Of a DNA stretch of 64,000 nt, positions 10,928-19,774 are shown in pieces; position 1 is the stretch's first letter, and each line of letters starts with the position of its first letter. The notes under the pieces were generated by a model. The model made no database searches. It was not told the DNA's origin and saw nothing but the letters and a program-made list of their open reading frames with translations. The DNA is from Adiantum capillus-veneris (taxonomy: Eukaryota; Streptophyta; Polypodiopsida; Polypodiales; Pteridaceae). A program made the translations under genes and the position numbers. Where the stretch lies: NCBI GenBank assembly GCA_014529385.2, contig CM043944.1, positions 72,400,884-72,464,883 of the forward strand, in the 5' to 3' direction.

Positions 10928-11942
10928 CTACCAATCCTGCAAAGCTCGCATTTTCATTAGCCATGGTCTCCCTAGGATAAATGGGTAACCATTTCCTTTG
11001 GTAGACATGACATAGAAATCCACTGCCTTCTTAATGCCAAAGGCCTCCACAAAAACATTTTTACAAATGCCTACGCACCTAGCCTTGCAATATATTGTTT
11101 GCCATCTTGACCTTAATTTCAGGTGTCTCATGGATGTGCATGCCTAGTTTTTGCATGAGTCCCTCTGTCATGATGCAAATTTGTGCACCCCCATCCACTA
11201 GACCTTTCCTAACCAATCTCCCTTTTATGTAACAATCTAGCACAGGTGTAATGTCCTCATTCATTTCAGCTTGTGCAATTTTTACAACAGGCACACTCTC
11301 TTTTACCTTTCTCCTAGTGCTAACTGCCCTTGTTAAATCCCTCCTAACTTGTGGACATAATGCAAGAAATTGAGGCCATGAGATATCAGGACCCTTACCT
11401 CTCATGTCTTCCAACAGGTTGTATGGAGCCATTCCATGTCCAAGAGGAAAGTCTTGGAGGTTGATACGACGTCGAGTCCTCTTAGCTTCCTTGGTCTCCT
11501 TTGCCTTCTTTTCTCGTCCATGGTCACTTTGTGATGTAACTCCTTCTTTCTCCTTACCTTTCCCTCGGCCACGCTTAATGCCATTTGCTTCCATGTCAAC
11601 CTCTCTTGAATTTTTCACCTCTACCACATGCACGTTTGGGTCTGGCAAAGGTGGAACTCCTTCCACTCCTTGTGGAGGTGGTCTTGGTCCATTTGGCCTT
11701 TGTAGAAGCCTTGGTTGTTGACCAGCTCCTTCTCCTGCATTCATCACTGGGTAATTCAAGTTAGGTCTCCCTGGCTCTCCACGGGGCCAAGGACAATTAT
11801 ACATCCCATGTCCAGACTCTCCGCAATTCCAACATTGCAAGACTCTCCTAGTTCGTGGCTCTCTCTCTTCTGACTTCTTTGCTTGTCCCTTTGGACCTAC
11901 AGCTTGTGCAAGGTGAATTGACAGGCTGCTTAAAGATTCATT
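10928..11942 (-). pseudogene. pol: Element A zinc knuckle and protease region (frameshifted)
   Basis: Follows gag in the same frame after a TGA. A CCHC zinc knuckle (CWNCGESGHGMYNC) opens it at about 11840-11795, then a Pro-rich stretch, a Lys/Arg/Glu-rich basic stretch and the retropepsin-like domain with LVDGGAQICIM (about 11200). A 4-bp insertion relative to element B at about 11095 shifts the frame after MANN; the rest of the protease (GYPFILGRPWL) continues in another frame to a TAG at 10928. The knuckle binds RNA and the protease cuts the polyprotein. No intact protease can be made from this copy. Confidence 0.85.
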
Positions 11943-12570
11943 TCACTTCTCAATCACTTCAGTCGTTACCTTAGAAAGCTCCCTAGATGTTGATGCTTGT
12001 GACTTACCTTTGGGTCTAAGACCTTCTATTGGAACCTCTCCCCTTAAGCACTTGAGTTTCCTATACTTCTCAGCAGCCCTAGTTTCAGCTGCATCAAAAG
12101 TAGCAGGTGCACCCGCCTCAACTTTTACCTTAAGGTCAGGAAAGAGTCGGGCTATGAACCTCTCCTTCTTTAAAAATTCTGCACCATCACCAGGGTTAGC
12201 AACATTTCGTATCCATAGAGCCCAAAGACGTAGAAACTCTTGCTTGTACAAGTAGTAGTCATCTAAGTCTTTTTGCTTATGAGAAACAATGTCTTGCCAT
12301 AGTTTTTGAGTGTTTTTGGGGATCAAAGAAGTATCTCTTAAAACGATTTAAAACTTCTGTGTAATTCCCCTTAACTTCCTCAGGCAAAGAGTCAAACCAA
12401 GTACTAGCATCTTTCCTAAGGACCACCTCAAACATTTCTACACGTTCTTGATCGGTTACTATCCTCTTGATACGGCAAGACATCTTGAAATTTGCTAAAA
12501 GTAATTCTGCATCCTCTCCAGGCTCTCCAAAGAAAAGAGGATATCCAGACATTTGGCGTTGGCTCTCCAT
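11943..12570 (-). pseudogene. gag: Element A gag (capsid), frameshifted
   Basis: Starts at ATG 12570 with MESQRQMSGYPLFFG. It carries the capsid-type pattern RKDASTWFDSLPEEVKGNY, then LWQDIVSHKQKDLDDYY. One extra A near 12320 relative to element B shifts the frame after FFDPQ. The second frame runs to a TGA at 11943-11945 after EVIEK. Gag forms the particle and packages RNA. Element B has the same TGA at the same codon, so this stop is older than both copies. Confidence 0.85.
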
Positions 12571-12625
12571 TATTATGAAAGATTACAACATGAGTTACAA
12601 TAAGGGATACAATAGAGATTTAGAA

Positions 12626-13078
12626 TCATTCGCCTGTAAATGAAGAAGTAAGAAAATACCACTCTACGTTTTCTTCTTCAGCTATCCAAGCTTCAACGAG
12701 GTCTCGATTTGTTTGATCAAAACAAAAAGGTAGACTATTGATGAGCTCTAAGAAGGGTTGAAATTCTTCAAAGCTAAGGCGATAAACAGAATTCTCTAGA
12801 ACTTCATTTTCTGGATCCAAAAGAGCAACCACGTCCCAAGTGATAAATTGCACTTGCTCTACAACTCCCAACGCACAAGCGGTTTGTATAAAAACTAGAT
12901 CTTCATGCTCGTCGAAGGCCGTGAGAAAGTAGCAATTGACTAGGAGCTCCTTTCCTTCGAGTTCCACACAGTCGGAGTGAGGCAACCTTCTCACAATTTC
13001 ATAAAGAACATCCTCATCAAGTCCAATCAAGTTTGCAAGATTTAAAGACTCCACTTGTGCTACAAAATTCCTGGACAA
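12626..13078 (-). CDS. Element A pre-gag ORF4, unknown function (150 codons)
   Basis: Open frame just upstream of gag (55-bp gap). No ATG precedes the conserved part; the frame opens after a TGA and the first near-cognate codon is TTG at 13078, so the start is uncertain. The product is acidic. Residues about 15-45 (LDEDVLYEIVRRLPHSDCVEL) resemble the first helices of an F-box. It is paralogous to ORF3: shared FIQ-ACAL-V, RL-F-EF-P-L-LINS-PF-F and a final Arg-rich/acidic helix. Element B lacks it and ORF3 together. Not recognised as a named family; precedent is the extra ORF upstream of gag in Ogre elements of the Tat lineage. An F-box role is only inference. Confidence 0.6.
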   Translation of the reverse strand: MSRNFVAQVESLNLANLIGLDEDVLYEIVRRLPHSDCVELEGKELLVNCYFLTAFDEHEDLVFIQTACALGVVEQVQFITWDVVALLDPENEVLENSVYRLSFEEFQPFLELINSLPFCFDQTNRDLVEAWIAEEENVEWYFLTSSFTGE

Positions 13079-13124
13079 AAACTCCTTACGATTATGGTTA
13101 AATCATTCAAAAGCATAAAGAGAT

Positions 13125-13688
13125 TTACAATGTCTCTATGAACAAAGTGTCATAGAAAGTAGAGAATTTATACAAATTTGCAATCTTCTCTATGCTCTCT
13201 TTATTAAGACAAGCTCTGAATAGCTCCCTATCTCTTTTGTTGAAAGCGAAAGGAAAACTATTAATAAGACGCAAATGAGGGAAAAATTCACCAAATGTGA
13301 GTCTATGAAGCATGAACTCTGGCCGCAAGTTTCCTGAAGAGTCTTCCTCAATGGTGAAATGCACTCGCCAAATGCCAAGTTTCACTCTATTTACCAATCT
13401 TAGGGCACACACTAGTTGGATGAATGCGCGGTCTTCCTTAGTGCCCAACAACAAGAGGAAAATGGAATCCACGCGTAGGACCTTTCGTCTTAACTTCACC
13501 ACCCTCTTGTTATGAGAGAGACGCCTTACTACTTGCTCCTGCAACTCAATTGGTAATAGAGCTAGATCTCTAAGGATTGAACTTTCACTGCACACACATT
13601 CCCTGTTAGAACAAATGATCATTTTTGTTTCTTGTAACAACTTGGACAGAGAAAAAACAAACATACACACTATTTTGCCGGGCTGCAC
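13125..13688 (-). CDS. Element A pre-gag ORF3, unknown function (187 codons)
   Basis: Frame opens directly after ORF2's TAA and in the same phase, with GTG at 13688 as the first possible non-ATG start. A hydrophobic N-terminal 25 residues precedes a Cys-containing stretch. Residues about 38-70 (LALLPIELQEQVVRRLSHNK) look like an F-box N-terminal half. The rest aligns with ORF4: DRAFIQLVCALRLVNRVKLG, then RLTFGEFFPHLRLINSFPFAF. The pair therefore arose by duplication. Whether it is expressed separately, by readthrough from ORF2 or by splicing cannot be told. Absent from element B. Function unknown. Confidence 0.6.
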   Translation of the reverse strand: MQPGKIVCMFVFSLSKLLQETKMIICSNRECVCSESSILRDLALLPIELQEQVVRRLSHNKRVVKLRRKVLRVDSIFLLLLGTKEDRAFIQLVCALRLVNRVKLGIWRVHFTIEEDSSGNLRPEFMLHRLTFGEFFPHLRLINSFPFAFNKRDRELFRACLNKESIEKIANLYKFSTFYDTLFIETL

Positions 13689-13694
13689 TTCATT

Positions 13695-13913
13695 TTAAAA
13701 TAAAATGAACACATGTACATCAAAAGAAGTGTGGTAGTTGATGAGAGGTAGAATGACAGGATTTGGTGATGCAAGAATTTCTCCTACTCTTTGGGCACCA
13801 AACATGAACACCATTCGTTGTTGAAAATGGATCTTTCTACTAATTGCAACGTTTATTCTAATGTGTGGAGTAAAATGAAAGGGAAAAACCTCTATTCCTG
13901 GGCCATTATCCAT
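13695..13913 (-). CDS. Element A pre-gag ORF2, small conserved protein (72 codons)
   Basis: Starts MDNGPGIEVF and ends DVHVFILF then TAA. The 72-codon counterpart at 22746-22964 in element B begins MDNGPRIEVF and keeps length and phase, differing at roughly a dozen residues, so the frame has been maintained since the two families separated. It also resembles ORF1: FQ-x-R, G-x-x-R-x-x-EI, S-x-NP, LPLI-x-Y-x-x-S-x-DV-x-x-F-x-LF. Basic, beta-rich looking, no membrane segment or known motif. Function unknown. Confidence 0.6.
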   Translation of the reverse strand: MDNGPGIEVFPFHFTPHIRINVAISRKIHFQQRMVFMFGAQRVGEILASPNPVILPLINYHTSFDVHVFILF

Positions 13914-13934
13914 GGCCTATGCATGTCCTAATGC

Positions 13935-14147
13935 TTAAAATAACACAAAAATATAGACGTCCAAGCTAATATCGTACCTAATGAGAGGCAAAAAAGAAGG
14001 ATTTACCGAAGTGTTTATCTCGGCTAACCTAAGAGGACCTAAAATCCTACGAATTACCCGTTGAAATTGCAACTTAGTACTAACAATTATGTGTATCTTT
14101 TGCCTTGTAAGGGGAATGAAAGGATCATACAGACTCTCGTGATTCAT
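13935..14147 (-). CDS. Element A pre-gag ORF1, small conserved protein (70 codons)
   Basis: First ATG after the primer-binding site, about 60 bp downstream of it. Begins MNHESLYDPF and ends DVYIFVLF then TAA; after seven more in-phase codons including TAG, ORF2 starts in the same phase. Element B has the same 70-codon frame at 22512-22724 with about a dozen substitutions. Homologous to ORF2 over the last 55 residues. Not recognised. Position suggests it is the first protein translated from the genomic RNA, or a decayed tandem domain of a longer leader protein. Confidence 0.6.
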   Translation of the reverse strand: MNHESLYDPFIPLTRQKIHIIVSTKLQFQRVIRRILGPLRLAEINTSVNPSFLPLIRYDISLDVYIFVLF

Positions 14148-14204
14148 GCAAACTACTTGACTATGCTAAAAGTTGATCCTACACAAAAACATACACGAGT
14201 TGTT

Positions 14205-14223
14205 GTCCTCAGTGGGGGCACCA
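14205..14223 (-). other. Primer-binding site of element A
   Basis: Minus-strand TGGTGCCCCCACTGAGGAC, three bases after the 5' LTR. Identical in element B (22441-22459) and similar in E (37475). It starts TGG as expected for pairing with a tRNA CCA end; I cannot name the tRNA with confidence. It is not the initiator-Met site. Confidence 0.8.
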
Positions 14224-14226
14224 ATT

Positions 14227-16900
14227 TGAAGCGGTCCGGGGCGGGCAACAAGAAGAGCAACCTCTAGACACCCTTCAAGGCTCCCGTGCTGCTCAATGGG
14301 GCTGGGGCACAACACAACACAAACCAAAACAACAAACCCCCACCCAAATCCCAACTACACAAGGGGCACCACCTAGTTTAAGAGCGAACTAGGACGCAAA
14401 AGAGGAGAATGGTTAGAGCAACCCACAAACAAGCAAGGAATTTACACTAACCCTAACACAAATGGAATACTCTCACACACTAAAACACGAGAGAGAGAGA
14501 GAGAGAGAGAGATGGTGCTCGGGCTGCTTTGAAGTGTATCGTTAATGATCAAGAAAACATAAATATATATAGGTAAGAAAGAGAGAGAAGGGGGAAGGGG
14601 GTGCTTGTTGCACTAATGCCTTCTTACAAATCTGTCATGAACAATCAAAGTGAGATTAGTATTTGTTCAACATAGCCTAAGTAAATTACACCACAACACA
14701 TCACAAGAAAAAAGCCACCCCAATCACTGCGTTAAGGCCAGGGGAGTCCTCTCCACCCTGTCGCCCTCTTACAGCCTGTGGGATTTATGGCTAAATTAAT
14801 AACAATATCCGGAGACAAGCTATCAAGAACTTAAATAAAACACCAAGACACTTACACATCATTATTGTCCATGACTTCACGTTGGAAGGGAGACAAGGTA
14901 TCCATGCTTAGTCCAAATTCAGCCTCCTTGATTCAGCAAATGTTGGGCTTACTCTAGTAGGAGAAATGATAGATTTCCTACTCTCAATTTAATGATCACT
15001 CTCTCTTACAATGGCATAGAGTTCCCTTGCTAATCACCCCTAATACAACACATACATATGCATAATGCCAATGAGATTCCACTCAAGAGCTCCTTCTCAA
15101 GAGGTTGAGCTTGGCTTCTCAAGCTATAGCATAGTGCTCTTTCTTCTCCCCCCTTTTGTGCTAGCTACACCCTCCTTTTATAGCAATTTTGAAGGCTAGG
15201 GTTACTCCTCTAACCATGGTTGGGTTAGATTTTCAGCAATTTATCTAATTTCTTTTGCTTGGAATTATCAAGAAGTTGGTGGGGAAAGAGAGAGGAGAGA
15301 AATGGAGGTGATAGAACTTTTCATAGTGGGTTAGTGTTAGTAGAGTTAGTATTAATTTACAAATGGAATTGGATATTTACAATGGGAGTATCCATGTAGG
15401 ATACAAATAAGGAAGAAAAACTCTTAAGAGGTAAGAAAAGGTGGATTTCTTACAAGGTTGATGCTCCAAGTATCTTGAGTAGGGCCAATTTTGACGCTTG
15501 TTGACGGTCCACTATCTTTGACGGTACATTTTTTCTCCACTCTTGACCTTCCTTGAGAGACAAGGTAATTGAAGCTAAGTAATCAACTACCATGATGCTG
15601 TCTTTTAAGAGAAGAGGCTGAATTTTGTGGTTTTTTTTATAGATATGGGTAATTTGGAGGAGGAAAAATGAGACTAGGTGGTCAATTTTGGAATGGAATT
15701 GTGTGTGGGAGGTATGAGTTCACCATGGTTTCTCTTATTCTTCAAGGTTGAGGAGAAGGTGAGTAGGGTGCAGAGAGGAGTGGTGAGAGAGGTGGGGATG
15801 ATGAGTGGAGAAGTGTGTGTGAAAGAGGAAAATGATAAAGTGGAAGAGAGAGTGTGGCTGCATAGCATGGGAAAACTGAGGTCCACTAATAAAATCATAG
15901 CTCACAGCTCGTAGCTCAAAAAAATATGCAAAAATTTGAGGCAAAAGTTCAGCCCACGAGCTACAACTTTTGTTTGTATTACCTTTTCAAATTCGGAGAG
16001 CAAGTGAACTTTAAAAATTCAGCAAAACCGACCAATTTTTTCCACTACACAAGGTCCTTGTGGGGTCCTTCTTTGGATGATTCTTTTGAATACCTCCAAG
16101 AGTGAGCCCTCCATAGTGCATGTATGCATGCCACCTACCCTTGACCTTATTTGGTAGGTCTATAATTGAAGATATTGTTGAGATCATGATATAAGTGAAT
16201 AGTACAACTAAGAAAATCAAATATTGAGGGGTCTAAAAAATATGTACATGTCAAATGTAAATAATATAAGTGGAAAAAATATAAAGGGGTCAAAAGAAAT
16301 CTCTCTCATTATGAGGCTACCATAAAAAGATAAATATTTTTGGTGTTCTATTTTTTTAGAAAAAAAAAACAAAATAGATGTAGGAAGGAAAAAATCACAA
16401 TAGTGAAAAAATATACACATAAATAAAACTAGTTTTTTTGGATTTTTGTTGGGGTGGAGTTACACCAAATATAAGAGAAGCTTACATGAAAATATTTCTA
16501 TATGGAATAAAGAGTATGAAAAATGGTAAGAAAAATTGTGGTAATGGTGAGGCAATGTACAGAGCATAAATAACACACACCTAGGTAGAAATATTTAAAT
16601 AAATACCAAAATAATTATGAAAAAATCTTTTATTTAGGCCCTATATACAAAGAAATATTTACATACGCATGGGCCATAATATACTTATATTTTTTATATT
16701 TTTTATTTTTTTGGCTCAACTAGCCCAATGACTAGCTAATTGAGGGTTTTTTATTTCAGTAAGGAGATATGGGAAAAGTCCCCTAACTCACACGCACCTA
16801 TATACAGTGAAAGGGTGAGGGTAACCACAGTGTTTGAGTGATTTGATAGGGTGAGATAACTCACTATGGAAATTACAGAGAGCCGAAAAAACAGCTATCA
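14227..16900 (-). repeat. 5' LTR of element A (2674 bp)
   Basis: Same sequence as 4583-7278 apart from scattered substitutions and a shorter (GA)n at 14489-14512. Contains the presumed promoter; see 15174-15183. Its outer end (16900) is followed by CCAT and the resumed RNase H frame of element C1. Confidence 0.92.
15174..15183 (-). promoter_or_regulatory. Putative TATA box in element A 5' LTR
   Basis: CTATAAAAGG on the minus strand, about 950 bp before the LTR end. It would place the transcript start roughly 30 bp further on, leaving a long R-U5. Prediction from sequence only. Confidence 0.45.
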
Positions 16901-18005
16901 CCATGTTTTCAAGGCAGACACTATTGCATAGAGTTCGCATTCATAAGCAAATAATTTTGCTATGCTGAATCAAGCTTCTTGCTTTCAAATGCAATTGGCC
17001 GCCCTTCTTTTAGCAGGGTTGCTCCAATAGCACGGTCACTGGCATCCGTTTCCAAAACAAATGGTTTCAAAGGATCTACAATAGCTAGAATTGGAGCTGT
17101 AGCTAATGCATCCTTGAGCATATGAAAACTATGCTGTTGAGCGGGTCCCCACTAAAAGGTCTTGCCTTTGCCTTTCAGTTGGTCCGTCATGGGAACAACA
17201 ATATTAGCATAGTTTTTAACAAACCTTTGATAAAAACTTGCAAATCCCAAAAAAATCTGTAACTCTTCTAGATTTTTAGGAGAAGGCCACCGTCGAATGG
17301 TATCCACTTTGAATTGATCCATGTGTAGCCCGGTAGCTGAAATAACGTACCCAAGATAGTGACTTTCCTCCTTCAAAAAATCACACTTGGATTCCTTGGC
17401 ATATAATTGATTTGTTCGTAGCAATTTAAACACCTACCTCAGATGTTGTAAGTATTCTTCCTCAGAAGCAATGTATACTAGAATGTCATCGAGAAAAACA
17501 ATGACAAATTTGCCCAAGTACGGTTTCAAAACACTATCTATAAGTGTCATGAATATTGCGGGCGCATTGGTTAACCCAAAAGGCATAACCAAAAACTCGT
17601 AGTGTCCAAATCTTGTTCAGAATGCAGTTTTAGGTATATCAGCAAGTCAATACGTACTTGGTGATAACCCGACCGCAAGTCTATTTTTGTAAAAATACTA
17701 GCATGAGTGAGCTTGTCGAACAACTCATCCATGCGTGGCAATGGGTACTTGTTCTTAACATTAACCGCATTTAGGCCATGATAGTCTATGCACATGCGCA
17801 TACTGCCATCTTTTTTCTTCACTAATAGAATAGGAGAAGCCCATGGTGAAGAACTTGGCTGGATAAACCCTCTCCTAAGATAGTTAGCAAGTTGACATTC
17901 CACCTCAGCAGCTTCAGAGTAACTCATTGGATAGGGTGGTTTACTGCCTGCAACCACGTCGATGCTATGTTGCACCGATTGTGTCGGTGGTAATCTTGAT
18001 GGCAA
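16901..18005 (-). pseudogene. pol: Element C1 pol, 5' part: reverse transcriptase and RNase H start
   Basis: Reads in order: RT fingers and palm ([36 protein letters not shown]) at 17571-18005, then after a frameshift the catalytic FLDDILVY box near 17490, the thumb (YLGYVISATGLHMDQ, WPSPKN) at 17152-17433, and the RNase H opening with ETDASDRAIGA and FESKKLD. The last part, YECELYAIVSALKTW, runs into the junction with element A at 16904. A stop replaces a residue after GKGKTF and after YLQHLR. Typical chromovirus RT, inactive. Confidence 0.85.
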
Positions 18006-18119
18006 ATCATTAGGAAAAACATCGTGAAATTCCTTTGATAAATTTTTTAAGTCACTAGCAACATTTGGTTGAGAAGTAGCCGTTGGTGGAAGAGATGAGA
18101 GAGAAGCATGCGGCGTTGA

Positions 18120-18587
18120 TCAGGAATGTTCAACAGATTCAATATTGGAAAGAAAATGAGACAATGAGTAACACAAGAAAACTTGATCTATTTCATTATC
18201 AGAAATGAGCTGCATAAGCTCGGCTATACATATTAGTGGTGAGGAAGGCACATCCTTCTCTCCTAACAACAACACATGTGTGCCATGGGATTCAAACATC
18301 ATACTGTTGTGCTCGTAGCTATACTTTAGTGATGGTCCTAGGCTATGCAACCATTCCCTACCAAGTACCACATCTACCCTCTCCATGTTCATAACCTCAA
18401 AATCCAAGGATGTGGAATAGCCTTGTATTTTCAACGGTACATCTCGGACTTGAGTATCCCAGATTTTGGCATCATAACCATTCATCATTGTTACCTTGTA
18501 GCGGTGGAAACTCGGAGTTTGGGGCAATTTGAGTTTTTTCACCAATGCATAATTAATGAAATTGTGAGTGGCACTGTCATCTACCAA
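18120..18587 (-). pseudogene. pol: Element C1 protease domain
   Basis: Retropepsin-like frame of 155 codons. The catalytic box, normally VDSGATHNFI in this lineage, reads VDDSATHNFI, so the Gly after Asp is lost and activity is doubtful. Downstream VDVVLGREWLHSLGP matches the conserved ILG-x-x-WL region. Lies between gag and RT as in all Ty3 elements. Confidence 0.75.
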
Positions 18588-19560
18588 GATGCGCAGCTTG
18601 TGCCCTTACCCAGAGATCCGTGCATACACACTAAGTCATGTGGATCGAAGTTGTGTTTGCCACATGGAAGCTGTGATACAGCATTCATGCACCACCTCGG
18701 TGTGTGCTACTTCCACCGTAGAGAATCGTGAGGAAAACTCAAGAGGTAGCAGTTGCACCGTGTGCACTCCTTTCTCCTTGCCCTGAGCAATAGATTTCTC
18801 CTTGAGAAAATTCTTTTTGCCATGGCTGCTTCCTAAGCATTGAAAGCATAACTTCTCTTTTTTAGCGTTATCAAAGTCCTCAGGAGAGAGAGGACCACGG
18901 GACCCCTTGGATTTTTTAGCTGCTTCAAAATTGGCTACTATAAATTTTGTTTTATTGTGTCCATACTGTGTGCCTGTATTACCATGTGTATCAGCAGACA
19001 CGTGATTATTATGTGATTTCTTTTCATCTGGATCATCATGAATGTGTGCTTTCACTATGGTCTCCTCAAGTGTTTTAGGGTCCTGAGTCTTGACATGCTT
19101 CTTAAGCTCTGGTGTCAGACCGCGGATAAACCCACGTACTTGTTAAAAGGTGTCTAGTCCTTCCAAGTTGAGGATAACATCCCAATAGTGAGAGATATAT
19201 TCAAGTAATGATGGGTGTTGGCGCATGGAAAACGTGTCCCAAGCCGTCCAATTTCGATCTGCCTCATTTGTAGGTAGAAATTCTTTTTGAAACATAGCCT
19301 CAAAGGCTGTCCAACTCTATGGTATGATATTCTTCTCCTTAAGAGACATCCACCATTTGTAGGCCTTGCCTTCCAGATTCAAACTTCTTTGCAGTGCACT
19401 GACAGCATCAGGAGTACATCGTAAGGCATGAATTCCATCCCACTTGCTGAGAAAGATATTCACTGCATCCTTATTGCAATCTCAGTTCCCCAGTTCTTGG
19501 CATTCTTGATTGGTGTGCCCAGGAAAGTTCAAAGGCAATAAGGATTTAAAGAGTTAAAGT
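18588..19560 (-). pseudogene. gag: Element C1 gag remnant
   Basis: Capsid part about 19060-19440 (LNLEGKAYKWW; FQKEFLPTNEADRNWTAWDTF; FIRGLTPELKKHV) broken by two stops, followed by the 139-codon frame 18636-19055 with a zinc knuckle CFQCLGSSHGKKNF in which the last Cys is Phe. The start lies near 19560 or beyond and is not clear. Confidence 0.75.
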
Positions 19561-19774
19561 CAGAAGGATGGACTTTTGATAGCACTTTACGGCCTAGCAA
19601 TCGTCCTTGTGAGCAATCAGCCTGGAGAGCACCCAATGAGGGGCCAAAAAGTGGTTCTTTTTTGATTCAATGGGGGTTTTTCTAAGTTTTGAGGTCCAGT
19701 GAAGAGGAGGCTCTCACGTGGCAGCGATATGATCCCACATGGGGAGATGGCCCCCATAAATTTGTGGTATATAT
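19561..19774. other. Leader of element C1 or junction sequence
   Basis: No coding sequence. Expected 5' leader, primer site and LTR of C1 are not recognisable. Ends ATATAT (19769-19774), which repeats at 30977-30982 as the target duplication of element B (4 bp ATAT certain, up to 6 bp possible). Confidence 0.5.

Larger units (their letters stand above)
4583..16900 (-). mobile_element. Element A: full-length Tat-like Ty3 retrotransposon with pre-gag ORFs
   Basis: Complete structure on the minus strand: 5' LTR 16900-14227, primer-binding site 14223-14205, four leader ORFs (14147 to 12626), gag (12570-11943), zinc knuckle/protease (11942-10928), RT (10876-9917), RNase H pair and integrase (9916-7307), polypurine tract, and 3' LTR 7278-4583. 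LTRs run TGATAGC...CTTCA and are near-identical by eye, so it inserted after element C1 was in place. The dual RNase H and absence of a chromodomain put it in the Tat lineage. Inactivating changes are few: a frameshift in gag, a 4-bp insertion in protease, and TAG and TAA stops flanking RT. Confidence 0.92.
2673..19770 (-). mobile_element. Element C1: chromodomain Ty3 retrotransposon, split by element A
   Basis: Minus-strand element reading gag (about 19560-18636), protease (18587-18120), RT/RNase H (18005 to 16901), then, beyond the 12.3-kb insertion of element A, the rest of RNase H, integrase and chromodomain (4582 to 2818), and a short 3' LTR (2673-2817). The RNase H reading frame resumes across element A with a 4-bp duplication of the junction (CCAT on the plus strand), which proves the nesting. 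No 5' LTR or initiator-Met primer site is visible near 19.6-19.77 kb, so the 5' end is lost at the junction with elements B and E. Stops and frameshifts throughout. Confidence 0.85.
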
